Positions 14,471-22,239 of a stretch of 53,906 nt of DNA are shown piece by piece. The translations under genes were made by a program, and so were the position numbers. Positions within the stretch are counted from its first letter, which is position 1. Every line of letters starts with the position of its first letter. The stretch is from a virus: the IMG/VR virus record IMGVR_UViG_3300036850_000179, positions 1 to 53,906 of that record; one strand, 5' to 3'. The notes below the pieces were generated by a model that searched no databases, was not told where the DNA came from, and saw only the letters and a list, made by a program, of their open reading frames with translations.

Positions 14471-15280
14471 ATGTACGAAGTCCCAGCCCCACAGCCGCAG
14501 GCCCAGGCGAACAGCGGCGGCGGCTACAGGGGCAAGAGTGGCGGCGGTCGCAAGGAGTACGACCCGCGCGCCACCGAGAAGGACTACCTGATGGCGGCGA
14601 TGAACGGCTGGTCGACAGCCGCCACGCTCGTCCAGCTCGAAGTCGCGGCGCGCACGGCCGCCGGCGGGGTGTTCTCCGAGGCGGAGGTGCTCCAGCGTGC
14701 GACCGCGGTGATGGAGCAGGTCTACGAGTCCATCAAGAAGCGGCGCGCCGACATGCAGCGGCCCGGCGGCACCGGGGCCGCGACGGGAGTCGCGACAACG
14801 ACCGCCACCGCACCCGCGCCGGTTCCCGCGTCGCTCGCGCAGCAGGCGCCACCCGCCCCGCAGGCGGCACCAGCGCCGGCCTACCAGCCGCCGCAGACAC
14901 AAGCCGCACCGCCGGCGCCCCAGACCGCGCCGGTCTACCAGCCGCCACAGTCGGCGGTGACCCCGGGCCTGCCGGTCGCCGGCGCGACGCCGTACGACCG
15001 CTTCCCATACGCCGACCATCTGGTCCCGTTCGGGCGGCACGCGACGGTGGATGGGCAGAAGGGCGTGCCGCACATCACCATCGCCGAGCTGGCCGCCGGC
15101 ATCGACCCGGGCTACCTGCACTGGGCCGCGAAGAAGGCGCCGGCCGGGAAGTACACCGACGCGCTCACCCGCGCCGGCAACCAGGGCACCTGCCCGTCGT
15201 TCCAGGAGCGGGTCATCCACTTCCTGAACGGCGCCGAGCAGGCCGGCACGCCGGTCCCGAACCCGGAGTACACCGGCTGA
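14471..15280 (+). CDS. Proline-rich two-domain protein, possible DNA-binding role
   Basis: 269 residues from ATG at 14471 (CAGGAGGTCGTGT upstream). N-terminal helical domain (residues ~25-100), then a long Ala/Pro/Gln/Thr linker with three YQPPQ-type repeats, then a C-terminal domain (VPFGRH...ITIAELAAGIDPGYLHWAAKK) resembling the small domain found after exonuclease or DUF3820-type proteins. It has its own promoter and lies before the helicase; a replication accessory role is an inference. Confidence 0.7.
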   Translation: MYEVPAPQPQAQANSGGGYRGKSGGGRKEYDPRATEKDYLMAAMNGWSTAATLVQLEVAARTAAGGVFSEAEVLQRATAVMEQVYESIKKRRADMQRPGGTGAATGVATTTATAPAPVPASLAQQAPPAPQAAPAPAYQPPQTQAAPPAPQTAPVYQPPQSAVTPGLPVAGATPYDRFPYADHLVPFGRHATVDGQKGVPHITIAELAAGIDPGYLHWAAKKAPAGKYTDALTRAGNQGTCPSFQERVIHFLNGAEQAGTPVPNPEYTG

Positions 15281-15306
15281 CGTAGTACCCGAAGGGCAGT
15301 CGGGTC

Positions 15307-15360
15307 GCCCCCGCCAAGCCAGCCACCTGGCCGAGCCAGGTCGAGAGCAGCGGCGGGGGC
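15307..15360 (+). other. Nested hairpin in the gap before the next gene
   Basis: An outer 9-bp stem (GCCCCCGCC at 15307 with GGCGGGGGC at 15352) encloses a second perfect stem (ACCTGGC, CGA, GCCAGGT at 15325-15341). It lies in a 102-base gap between stop 15280 and GTG 15383. It could be an attenuator, processing site or a leader structure controlling the genes up to the helicase. Confidence 0.6.
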
Positions 15361-15382
15361 GCAAGCCTCTGAGGAGGACATC

Positions 15383-15535
15383 GTGGACAAGTACCGTGTC
15401 ATTCAGGTCCTACGCGACCCGAACCTGCTGTCGCAGGCGCTCAACGAGGCCGGCGCCGAGGGCTACTGGCTCCAGGGCGGCATCCTGGACACCGGCACCC
15501 ACTTCGTCGCCGTCATGGTCCTGGAGGAGCAATGA
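15383..15535 (+). CDS. 50-residue hypothetical protein
   Basis: GTG at 15383 behind GAGGAGGACATC, an excellent ribosome site. Helix, then two strands (GYWLQGGIL, HFVAVMVLEEQ), a compact alpha/beta mini-domain. Its stop overlaps the next ATG (ATGA). Function unknown. Confidence 0.7.
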   Translation: MDKYRVIQVLRDPNLLSQALNEAGAEGYWLQGGILDTGTHFVAVMVLEEQ

Positions 15536-15984
15536 GACTGTGGGACGCAAGCGCCCGAGCCGAGAAGGCACTCGCCGCCTCGCACGAGAAGATGGTCGCG
15601 AAGCTCGCCGCCGACTCGGCGGTCGGGTCGTTCGTGTCGACCCTCCGGAACGAGGCCGCAACGTACGCCTCCGAGTCGGGCGACAGCCACCTCGGCAACC
15701 GCTCGTCCGTCAACGAGTTCTCCGCGCGGCTGGCGGAAGGGCATGAGCTGTCCCGACCTCCCGGCCGCACAGCACGGTCGGTCGACCCCGACACCCACAC
15801 CCACGGCCGCCCCGCCGCACAAATGTTCGCCGGCGGCGTCTTCGGTGCACGCCGCCCGGACGTTTACGGCAACATGCCGGTCGAGCGGTGGCCGTTCGAG
15901 TCGTGGCCCGCCGCCGACAGCGGCGGCGGTGGTGACAGCGGGCGCATCGAGAACCCGAACCCGCCGCCGGGGTACCGCTCGTGA
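15532..15984 (+). CDS. Hypothetical protein upstream of helicase
   Basis: 150 residues, ATG at 15532, coupled to both neighbours by four-base overlaps. Helical first half (ASARAEKALAASHEKMVAKL), Gly/Pro-rich second half that looks disordered. May be a helicase partner by position only. Confidence 0.7.
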   Translation: MRLWDASARAEKALAASHEKMVAKLAADSAVGSFVSTLRNEAATYASESGDSHLGNRSSVNEFSARLAEGHELSRPPGRTARSVDPDTHTHGRPAAQMFAGGVFGARRPDVYGNMPVERWPFESWPAADSGGGGDSGRIENPNPPPGYRS

Positions 15985-16961
15985 TAGGACCCGACCAGCT
16001 CCTCAACAGCGGCCAGCAGGCGTCGCAGTGGCAGAAGGAGGCCACCGACACCACCGCTGTCGCACCGACGGGCTTCCGGGAAATCGACCGGTACCTCAAA
16101 CGCCGTGGCTTCAGTCGCGGCAACGCGCACGCCCTCCTCGGTCGCTCCGGTGTCGGGAAGACGATGTTCCTCTGCAACCTCATCGAGCGGTGGCTGCTCG
16201 GCGGCTGGGGCGTGTTGTTCTCCAGTCAGGAGATGACCGCTGCGCAGGTCACGAACCGCCTCCTCGCCATCCGCTACCGGCTCGCCGTCGGGAAGATTGA
16301 GGAGGAGTTCCGCGGCGGTGGGATGGTCTCGCAGGTCGCTCCGCACCTCCAGCAGTACCCCCGGGACTTCGCTGGGTTAACGCTGTTCACCCACGACCGG
16401 CCGTCGTTCCGAGACCTAAAGGAAGCATGGCGGAAGGCCGGCCAGCCGGCCATCATCGTCCAGGACTACATGGGCCGCATGGCGGAGGTCCACGACGACG
16501 GCAGCCGCATGTACGGGTCGAAGAAGGACAAAACCGAGGAAGTCGCGTGGGGCTTCAAGACGCTCGCCCGTCAGCTCAACGTCATCACCCTCACCCTCGT
16601 CCAGACCTCCCGGTCCGCCGACGGCAGCGACCGGAAGGACCTCGGGCACATCCCGTTGACGATGGACGATGCCATGTACGGCGGCGAGGCCAGCTTCGAC
16701 GTGATGCTCGGCATCTTCCGGCCGGGGAAGAACCCGGACAGCTACCACGAAGACCTCCAGGAGGGCACGAACGCGGAGCAGTCCCGCTACCACCGCGCGG
16801 TCGGCATGCGGGAGAAGTACGGCGACAACATCATCGCCCAGGTGTTGAAGAACCGGTTCGAGCGGGACAACATCGCCGGCCACAAGCTGGAGACCGACTG
16901 GTCGACCATGCGGGTCGAGAGCACGACTGGAGAGCTGGGCTGGGCGGATGATGCGTGGTAG
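15981..16961 (+). CDS. DnaB-type replicative helicase (RecA-like core only)
   Basis: 326 residues from a GTG at 15981. Walker A at residues 54-61 (GRSGVGKT), the catalytic Glu at 84 (SSQEM), Walker B at 158-163 (IIVQDY) and the ALARQLN/TLVQTSR stretch follow the DnaB/RecA family order. At 326 residues it lacks the usual DnaB N-terminal primase-binding domain. It should unwind DNA as a ring using ATP, most likely with the primase encoded upstream. Confidence 0.85.
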   Translation: MIGPDQLLNSGQQASQWQKEATDTTAVAPTGFREIDRYLKRRGFSRGNAHALLGRSGVGKTMFLCNLIERWLLGGWGVLFSSQEMTAAQVTNRLLAIRYRLAVGKIEEEFRGGGMVSQVAPHLQQYPRDFAGLTLFTHDRPSFRDLKEAWRKAGQPAIIVQDYMGRMAEVHDDGSRMYGSKKDKTEEVAWGFKTLARQLNVITLTLVQTSRSADGSDRKDLGHIPLTMDDAMYGGEASFDVMLGIFRPGKNPDSYHEDLQEGTNAEQSRYHRAVGMREKYGDNIIAQVLKNRFERDNIAGHKLETDWSTMRVESTTGELGWADDAW

Positions 16962-16971
16962 GAGGTGAAGC

Positions 16972-17514
16972 ATGGCCCGGCGGGCGGTTGACGGCGTCAA
17001 GACTGGACGCCCCAGAAACGGCCAGAGCGGAACGCTGAACTCGCGCCAACGCCCCGATGGGCTGTACCCATGTTCCCGATGCAACCACGCTTATGCCGCT
17101 AAACACATGAGGGGCAACGCGAAGTACAGCGACCATATCGGGTCGGAGTGCCTCCGTTGCGTTAGGGTGCGTTCTCTCGCCCACAACATCGCCCGCCGCG
17201 CAGCAGTCCTCGTTCGCGTTCCGGACTGGTGCCGAGAGTGCGGTGAAGAACTTGACCCCGTAGTGGCAGAGTTCGACCACCTTCCGGGGCATGAGAAGAT
17301 GTTCGACATAGGCACGTGGGTCAACCGGTACGGCGGTCTCAGCCCTGAACTACGAACCATAGAAGCCCTGGCCGCCGAGCTAAAGAAGGGCGAGTGGGTT
17401 CACGGCGACTGCCATAAACGCCGAACGTACGAACGAGAAATAACGGACCAGGCTCGCGACGTACTCGAAGCCTGGGTGACCGAAACCGGTGCAATACCTT
17501 TGGAAACCACATGA
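16972..17514 (+). CDS. HNH endonuclease-like zinc protein
   Basis: 180 residues, ATG at 16972 (GGAGGTGAAGC upstream). Two zinc units: CSRC at 34-37 with Cys60 and Cys63, then Cys87 and Cys90 (WCREC). Asp102-His103 (EFDHLPGHEK) and Cys147-His148 (GDCHKR) complete an HNH-type active-site pattern. Its codon use is less GC-biased than its neighbours (several A/T-ending codons), which fits a recently acquired homing-type gene. It sits between the helicase and small genes without interrupting them. Confidence 0.75.
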   Translation: MARRAVDGVKTGRPRNGQSGTLNSRQRPDGLYPCSRCNHAYAAKHMRGNAKYSDHIGSECLRCVRVRSLAHNIARRAAVLVRVPDWCRECGEELDPVVAEFDHLPGHEKMFDIGTWVNRYGGLSPELRTIEALAAELKKGEWVHGDCHKRRTYEREITDQARDVLEAWVTETGAIPLETT

Positions 17515-17702
17515 CCTGCCCCCAACACGGCTACCCCCTGAAAGCCGCCTGGCCATACCTCAACCGCTGCTGGCGCTGCCTCGACGAAGGGGTTATCCCG
17601 AAGCCTGCCGTAGCTCCTGCCCCCGCCAGTCAGATGTCCTCATCCAACGTCTACCATATCGGCACATGCCGTTCGTGCCGTACCCGAGGAGAAGTCGCAT
17701 GA
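17511..17702 (+). CDS. Zinc-ribbon mini-protein
   Basis: 63 residues, ATG at 17511 overlapping the previous TGA. CPQHG, CWRC and CRSC pairs (Cys3, Cys20, Cys23, Cys53, Cys56) suggest one or two zinc sites. Overlaps the next start as ATGA. Function unknown. Confidence 0.65.
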   Translation: MTCPQHGYPLKAAWPYLNRCWRCLDEGVIPKPAVAPAPASQMSSSNVYHIGTCRSCRTRGEVA

Positions 17703-17851
17703 ACTGGGAAAGATACGCAGACGCCATCCACGACGCCTACTTCCCGCCCGGTCGGCCGAAGCTGCCGTGGCACCGGACCCGTTCGGGGCGGCTCGCGCTC
17801 GCCCTCGGCATCGCGTTCGGCATCGCCGCGTGGGCGCTGACGACAGCATGA
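17699..17851 (+). CDS. 50-residue membrane protein
   Basis: ATG at 17699 (CGAGGAGAAGTCGC upstream). Aromatic N-terminal part, then a membrane helix at residues ~32-48 (ALALGIAFGIAAWAL). Overlaps the next gene by four bases. Function unknown. Confidence 0.65.
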   Translation: MNWERYADAIHDAYFPPGRPKLPWHRTRSGRLALALGIAFGIAAWALTTA

Positions 17852-18057
17852 GGTGGCCGAGGGTGCGCCGGCGGCATGTCGACCAGGTCGTCGCCTGGGC
17901 GGTCATCATCATTGTCGTGACGTTCACGTTCACGCTGCTGTGGCTGACCGCGATGCTCCTCGCCGGCGCGGTCGAGTACCGGGGGGAGCTGACGACGCCG
18001 CCCCCGACGGCTGCTGACTGGCGGGGCGGTACACCTGGAGGAGTGAAGCCGGAATGA
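17848..18057 (+). CDS. Small membrane protein
   Basis: 69 residues, ATG at 17848. Basic start (RWPRVRRRH), one strong membrane helix (VVAWAVIIIVVTFTFTLLW), then a polar tail. The second of two adjacent small membrane proteins, perhaps acting as a pair. Confidence 0.65.
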   Translation: MRWPRVRRRHVDQVVAWAVIIIVVTFTFTLLWLTAMLLAGAVEYRGELTTPPPTAADWRGGTPGGVKPE

Positions 18058-18500
18058 GCGCGTCGCGGTTCAAGTCGTGGTGGACGTGGTACTCCGGCCC
18101 GGACGCCCGTACGGAAGACCTCCGGATGTTCGACACGGAGGAGGAGGCGCTGGAGTACCAGGCCGACCCGAAAGGGCGCGGGTTCCTCGGCGGGAAGTGG
18201 GTGCAGCGAGTCGCGGTCCGGCCGTGGGAGACGCCGACGTTCACCACCGACCCTCCGGTCCATTACCCCGGACCTGAGACGCAGGAGGAGTCGCAGCGCC
18301 GCATCCGGCTGGAGCTGCTCATCACGCGGCTGCGGAAGGCCGGCGACAACCCCGAGAAGATGACCTACGTCGAGAGGGAGCTGGAACCGACCGACGACGA
18401 ACTCGCCCAGGCGTGGGCTATACTCGCTGAGGAGCAAGCCAAGAAGGACGAGCGCGCCCGGCAGCGGGCCGTCGCGAAGGGGGCAGCAGGACATGCCTGA
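18054..18500 (+). CDS. Hypothetical protein, 148 residues
   Basis: ATG at 18054, coupled to the previous stop. Tryptophan-rich start, then two long helices; ends basic (KKDERARQRAVAKGAAGHA). A -10-like TATACT with an upstream GCCCAG at about 18405-18424 lies inside its coding sequence and could serve the next gene. Function unknown. Confidence 0.7.
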   Translation: MSASRFKSWWTWYSGPDARTEDLRMFDTEEEALEYQADPKGRGFLGGKWVQRVAVRPWETPTFTTDPPVHYPGPETQEESQRRIRLELLITRLRKAGDNPEKMTYVERELEPTDDELAQAWAILAEEQAKKDERARQRAVAKGAAGHA

Positions 18501-19062
18501 GTTGACCATCCCGGGGCTGGTGTTCATCGCCCTGGTCCCGTTCATCCTCGCCGCGGTGCTCGCGTGGCGGGAAGTCGCCAAGACGTACAAGGCGAGCCTG
18601 GAGCATCAGGACCGCATGGCGACGCTGCGGTACGACCAGGAGCAGCGCGACCGGGCCGGCGACTTCATCGCCGCGGCGGCGGTCGAGGCGGTGTTCGCGA
18701 CGGAAGAGTGGGCCGCGCGGGTCGGCTACCACGACCTCGCGAAGCTGGAGTACGCAACGACCTACCTGGAGAAGCTGCTCGACGACGAGGGCATCAAAGT
18801 CGAGCACGAGCAGCGGGTGAAGTACATCGACGCGGCGCTGACCCGGGTCCGCCCGCAGCTCCCCGCGACAGCGTCGGAGGTGGCGGAGCTGGCGCAGTCG
18901 CTCAACCGGGAGCAGCTTGACGCCGCGCTCGCGGGGCAGGAGCGCGTTCTCTTGGACGCGCCGGCCGACATCCCGGAGGAGCTGAACCGGCCGCTCAACA
19001 CCCAGGCGCGGGCGTTGTCCCCCGGGGAGCATCGGGCCGCCGCGGAAGGGAGCGCCGACTGA
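18493..19062 (+). CDS. Holin-like membrane protein (LL-H-type pattern)
   Basis: 189 residues, ATG at 18493. One membrane helix at residues ~6-25 (IPGLVFIALVPFILAAVLAW), then a long helical domain with AVEAVFATEEWAARVGYHDLAKLEY, reminiscent of the LL-H holin family, in which a membrane helix is followed by an aAEQ...G...K pattern. Two genes downstream lies a lytic transglycosylase, which supports a lysis or wall-related role. The match is by pattern only. Confidence 0.5.
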   Translation: MPELTIPGLVFIALVPFILAAVLAWREVAKTYKASLEHQDRMATLRYDQEQRDRAGDFIAAAAVEAVFATEEWAARVGYHDLAKLEYATTYLEKLLDDEGIKVEHEQRVKYIDAALTRVRPQLPATASEVAELAQSLNREQLDAALAGQERVLLDAPADIPEELNRPLNTQARALSPGEHRAAAEGSAD

Positions 19063-19322
19063 TGATACGAGTCACGGTCGAGCTACTACCGGCCGGCGAC
19101 GAGGAGCGGAAGCGGCTCCTCGGTGTCGCGACCATCGCCAACGACGGCTCCAGCCTCAACCCCTCGTTCGGCAACTACGTCGTGTACCTGTCGAAGTGGG
19201 CGCCCCATCAGAACCGGACGTGGAAGGCGGGGGCGGTGACGAAGTTCAACCGCCGCACCCGCGGCCCGTGGGACCTCTTGTACGTCGCGCTCCGGAACAT
19301 CGTCGGGGACAGGAACCCGTAA
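19062..19322 (+). CDS. Small hypothetical protein between holin-like and transglycosylase genes
   Basis: 86 residues, ATG at 19062, overlapping the previous TGA by one base. Beta-rich with several aromatic residues and a basic central part (NRTWKAGAVTKFNRRTRG). Function unknown. Confidence 0.7.
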   Translation: MIRVTVELLPAGDEERKRLLGVATIANDGSSLNPSFGNYVVYLSKWAPHQNRTWKAGAVTKFNRRTRGPWDLLYVALRNIVGDRNP

Positions 19323-19331
19323 GGGGGTAGG

Positions 19332-20072
19332 ATGCAGCGGCGGCCGTACCGGTCCCGGCAGTCGAAGTTGACGTACTGGCGTCGACGCCTGGTCGTCGTG
19401 TGCATCCTCATCATCGTCACGCCGTTCATCCTCGCCGAGGCTGCCGCCCTCGCCGACCGTGCCATCCATCCGGAGCCGCGCGCCCGGTCATGGGCGACGA
19501 ATGAGTTCGGGGCGCCGTACGCGCCGGCCGACAAGGCATGGGCACCGCCGACGACGCGGGCCAAGCCGAAGCCCAAGCCGAAGGTGAAGCCGGCGAAGGC
19601 GAAGCCTGGTGCCTGGCCGGCGTGTAAGCCGAAGCGCCGGCCGAAGGACATCCCCGCGAACGCCTTCCGGGAGTACGTGAGGGCGGGGAGGTGCGATTGG
19701 TGGGTTCTCGCCGGCGTCGGGTTCGTCGAGTCCAACCACGGCCAGTCGAACGCGCCGGGGGTGAAGTCGGGCGTCAACCGCTTCGGCTGCTGCGCCGGCC
19801 CGATGCAGTTCCACATGGGCGGCACCGCGCAGCAGTATGGACTGGACAGTCGCACGGTGTACCAGTTGAAGTACGCCGTTCCGGCGGCGTTCCGTCTGCT
19901 GCACGACAACGGCCTCGGGAACAGGAAGCTGGTCGGCCGCTGTGCGTCGACCGCCCGGCGCTACAAGGTTCCGACCGGGACCGCGAATGCGCTGTACCAC
20001 TACAACCGCGCCTGCTGGTATGTCGCCGGGACGCTAGGACCCGGACTGCACTACAGATATGAGGCTGGCTGA
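19332..20072 (+). CDS. Membrane-anchored lytic transglycosylase (SLT fold)
   Basis: 246 residues, ATG at 19332 with GGGGGTAGG upstream. Basic N terminus, membrane helix at residues ~20-41, then a Lys/Pro-rich linker (residues 72-104), then an SLT domain: catalytic Glu133 in FVESNHG, GPMQF at 156-160, and YNRACWYV at 224-231. These are the classic lysozyme-like transglycosylase motifs. The enzyme would cut peptidoglycan outside the membrane. Unusually it is encoded with the early/replication genes, not in the late operon. Confidence 0.85.
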   Translation: MQRRPYRSRQSKLTYWRRRLVVVCILIIVTPFILAEAAALADRAIHPEPRARSWATNEFGAPYAPADKAWAPPTTRAKPKPKPKVKPAKAKPGAWPACKPKRRPKDIPANAFREYVRAGRCDWWVLAGVGFVESNHGQSNAPGVKSGVNRFGCCAGPMQFHMGGTAQQYGLDSRTVYQLKYAVPAAFRLLHDNGLGNRKLVGRCASTARRYKVPTGTANALYHYNRACWYVAGTLGPGLHYRYEAG

Positions 20073-20308
20073 TGCAAGACCGCGACGAAGGTCGCGATGG
20101 CGATTACGTCGTCACCGCGCAGTGGATAGGGGAGCACCTCCTCGCCGGTGGGTCGTACTTCGGTAGCGTCCAGGCCGCCCGGGAGTGGGCGGCCGGGTGC
20201 CTCGGCGTCGACCCGTCGGAGGTGGAGGTAGTCGTCTCCGACCAGTCGTCGCCGGACCCTCCGCCGCAGCGTGCCCTCTTCGAGGAGAACGGAATCGCGG
20301 GCGTCTAA
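20072..20308 (+). CDS. Small hypothetical protein
   Basis: 78 residues, ATG at 20072 overlapping the previous TGA. Alpha/beta with a helix at 30-40 (VQAAREWAAGCLG) and a strand VEVVVSDQSS. No family recognised. Confidence 0.7.
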   Translation: MQDRDEGRDGDYVVTAQWIGEHLLAGGSYFGSVQAAREWAAGCLGVDPSEVEVVVSDQSSPDPPPQRALFEENGIAGV

Positions 20309-20325
20309 CACCGAAAGGGTAGAAC

Positions 20326-20628
20326 ATGACAGAAGAGACGATGGTGCTGTTGAAGCACTGCGAGAAGCACATGCCGGACGCTGCCCTCCGGGCCGACTTC
20401 CAGGACTGCGTCCTGCCGGAGGCGAAGGACGACCACGCTCGGGAGGTCCTCCAGGACTACTACAACCGCCGCCGGCGGCACCGGAGTTTCCAGCCGGGCA
20501 GCTTCACCCACAACAACCACATCGAGGCGCTCGCGACCGTGGCGGGTCGCTGCGAGGTCTGCGGGAAGCCCGCCCGCGGCCGGACATGCGGCGCCCGGTG
20601 CCGCAAGACCCTCTCTAGGGGGGTGTGA
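20326..20628 (+). CDS. Zinc-ribbon-ended small protein, last gene of the rightward operon
   Basis: 100 residues, ATG at 20326. Helical first half with HCEKH; the end has CEVCGKPARGRTCGARCRK, four Cys (CxxC and CxxxC) of a treble-clef or ribbon. Followed at once by two hairpins, so it closes the operon. Function unknown. Confidence 0.7.
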   Translation: MTEETMVLLKHCEKHMPDAALRADFQDCVLPEAKDDHAREVLQDYYNRRRRHRSFQPGSFTHNNHIEALATVAGRCEVCGKPARGRTCGARCRKTLSRGV

Positions 20629-20646
20629 CACCGACACCCCCCAGTT
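20618..20646 (+). terminator. Rho-independent terminator, rightward
   Basis: GGGGGGTGT, seven bases, ACACCCCCC, followed by AGTTTT. A 9-bp G/C stem overlapping the stop codon of the last rightward gene, with a short T run. Confidence 0.7.
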
Positions 20647-20717
20647 TTAGGTGTGACAAACCGCAGGTCAGAGGGGGTGCCCCCGGACGGTTTGGTCACT
20701 ACCCTACCGGAAACACA

Positions 20718-20744
20718 AAAGCCCAGGTCAGAGACCTGGGCTTT
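20718..20744. terminator. Bidirectional terminator between convergent operons
   Basis: AAAGCCCAGGTC, AGA, GACCTGGGCTTT: a 12-bp perfect stem with a 3-base loop, ending in A/T pairs so that T tracts appear on both strands. It lies between the rightward stop at 20628 and the leftward stop at 20770. Confidence 0.9.
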
Positions 20745-20769
20745 GTGCGTCAGAACGGCTTGTAGAGGC

Positions 20770-21324
20770 TCAGTTGAGGGCGGCGTACGTCGGCCCCCAC
20801 ACCGACGACATGTTCTTCAGGACTTCGGTGCCGTCGGCGAGGAGGAACCGCACCTGGCCGGCTTCCGACTTCCCGCGGACGCGCATGAGGTCGTGGTCGT
20901 CGAGGTGCCCCGCCCACTCCCGCCCGGAGTCGGTTCGCCACCCCGTCGTCTCGGGGGTGCCGCATGGGACGCACCAGCCGACCGACGAGTGGACGTGCCA
21001 GTCGGGGATGTTCTCCAGCTTCCATTGCGTCTCGACGGTGCTCGTCCAGCGGCAGCCGTCGTAGATGGCGGCGTTGCGGTAGCAGCGGTGCCGGACGACA
21101 CCCTCGACCGTCCAAAAGTCGGCACCCTGAACCGGCACGCCGACACAGACGTTGACGGTGTCCTCGTAGAGGTTCCCCGCCGCGGTGACGTGGAACGCCG
21201 TCTGCTGCTCGCCGGTGCACGACTCGGCGGGGATGAGGTCGGTCGAGTCGTGCGCGCCCGCCGGCACCATGCCGACCAGGACGAACGCCACGCTGAGCAG
21301 CATGGCGACGAGAACTCTTCTCAT
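20770..21324 (-). CDS. Secreted Cys-rich protein A (signal peptide)
   Basis: 184 residues from ATG at 21324. Typical signal peptide: MRR, a hydrophobic core, then a cut after MVPAGA at about residue 24. The mature part has seven Cys (for example NVCVGV, HRCYRN, GCRW, CVPCG) and many aromatic residues, fitting a disulfide-stabilised extracellular domain. It is the last gene of the late operon. Its length, layout and some spacing resemble the second secreted protein at 23547. Function unknown. Confidence 0.8.
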   Translation of the reverse strand: MRRVLVAMLLSVAFVLVGMVPAGAHDSTDLIPAESCTGEQQTAFHVTAAGNLYEDTVNVCVGVPVQGADFWTVEGVVRHRCYRNAAIYDGCRWTSTVETQWKLENIPDWHVHSSVGWCVPCGTPETTGWRTDSGREWAGHLDDHDLMRVRGKSEAGQVRFLLADGTEVLKNMSSVWGPTYAALN

Positions 21325-21334
21325 GCGTCTCCTC

Positions 21335-21514
21335 TCAGGAGCCGGCGAAGCGCCGCCGGCGCCGGCCTTCCTCACCGGGCTGCTTCCGGATGTTGGCGAC
21401 CTTCTTGCGGGTCGGAGCCATCGGGGCGGTCCCGGCCTGCATGTCCTCCCGGACGCCGGCGCCCCGCTGGCCGCCTTCCGGACCCGACTTCGAGCCCTTC
21501 CTGGCCTCGGCCAT
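21335..21514 (-). CDS. Small basic protein with GSKSGPEGG motif
   Basis: 59 residues, ATG at 21514 with GGGAGGTACG upstream. Contains RKGSKSGPEGG near the start and an Arg run (RRRRRF) at the end. The next gene upstream has the near-identical RRGSRSGPEGG, so the two may be diverged copies. Function unknown; late expression suggests a virion or packaging role. Confidence 0.65.
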   Translation of the reverse strand: MAEARKGSKSGPEGGQRGAGVREDMQAGTAPMAPTRKKVANIRKQPGEEGRRRRRFAGS

Positions 21515-21527
21515 CGTACCTCCCCTC

Positions 21528-21752
21528 TTACGCCCCGTCGAGGCGGATTGCCGAACCCGCCATGTGCTTCTTGGCTCTGCCTGCCCTGGACACCCGTGCG
21601 GTTGTCGCCGGGTTCGTCTCGGCCGGCACCTGCTTGACGGCCTGCCGTGCGCCGCCTTCCGGCCCGGACCGGGAGCCGCGCCTTGCCGCCGGCGCCGGCT
21701 CCGGGAACTCCATCAGGTGCTCGCCGTAGAGCTGCTGGCCGTAGTCCGCCAT
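21528..21752 (-). CDS. Small basic protein with GSRSGPEGG motif
   Basis: 74 residues, ATG at 21752 (overlap ATGA with the previous gene). Shares the RRGSRSGPEGG segment with the neighbour and ends basic (RAGRAKKHMAGSAIRLDGA). Low complexity, probably disordered. Function unknown. Confidence 0.65.
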   Translation of the reverse strand: MADYGQQLYGEHLMEFPEPAPAARRGSRSGPEGGARQAVKQVPAETNPATTARVSRAGRAKKHMAGSAIRLDGA

Positions 21753-21880
21753 CACCACACCACCCGCTCGTCGGGGTCGCTGATGCGCCGGACGGTGGCG
21801 CCATCGGTCGCCCTGATGAAGAGGATGTCCTCACCGGCGAAGCGGATGGTGTAGTCGTCGGGGATGTTGACGTGGTACAT
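21752..21880 (-). CDS. 42-residue hypothetical protein
   Basis: ATG at 21880 with AGGAGGACCGC upstream. Beta-rich: YHVNIPDDYTIRF, EDILFIRATDGATVRRI. Could be a single small beta domain. Its stop overlaps the next start. Too short for standard calling. Confidence 0.6.
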   Translation of the reverse strand: MYHVNIPDDYTIRFAGEDILFIRATDGATVRRISDPDERVVW

Positions 21881-21889
21881 GCGGTCCTC

Positions 21890-22039
21890 CTAGTAGGTGA
21901 GGCTCCCGCCCCCACCACCGCGGGTGTACCGACGGCGGATGCGGCGGGGAGGTTTCGTTCTGCGAACGGGCCGGCGCCGGCCGCCGGAGGTCAAGCTGAA
22001 CCGTTGCGGCCGGGGCAGCCCCTTCCGGCGGCGGGCCAT
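21890..22039 (-). CDS. Arg-rich small protein
   Basis: 49 residues, ATG at 22039 overlapping the preceding stop. More than one third Arg/Lys, ending in a Gly run (YTRGGGGGSLTY). Protamine-like composition suggests nucleic-acid contact. One of a set of Arg-rich late genes (22039, 23287). Confidence 0.6.
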   Translation of the reverse strand: MARRRKGLPRPQRFSLTSGGRRRPVRRTKPPRRIRRRYTRGGGGGSLTY

Positions 22040-22239
22040 CAGTAGCCCCGGCGTCTCGACCGGGTCGACAGCGGCCGCATCGGGCGGAAGCGGCCGACCC
22101 GCCGGGGGGTTCCCGGCGTCAGGTTCCTGCCGACCCGCCGTCCGGGCATGCGGGTCTGCCGCTTCGCCATCGGCCGGATGGGGGTGAAGCGGATGCTCCT
22201 TCGCATGCCCCATGCGCGCCGGCGTCGTGTCATCGCCAT
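22039..22239 (-). CDS. Arg-rich small protein
   Basis: 66 residues, ATG at 22239 just inside the end of the previous gene. About 20 Arg, with many Met, Pro and Gly (MTRRRRAWGMRRSIRF). Probably disordered and DNA-binding by charge. Late operon. Confidence 0.6.
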   Translation of the reverse strand: MAMTRRRRAWGMRRSIRFTPIRPMAKRQTRMPGRRVGRNLTPGTPRRVGRFRPMRPLSTRSRRRGY

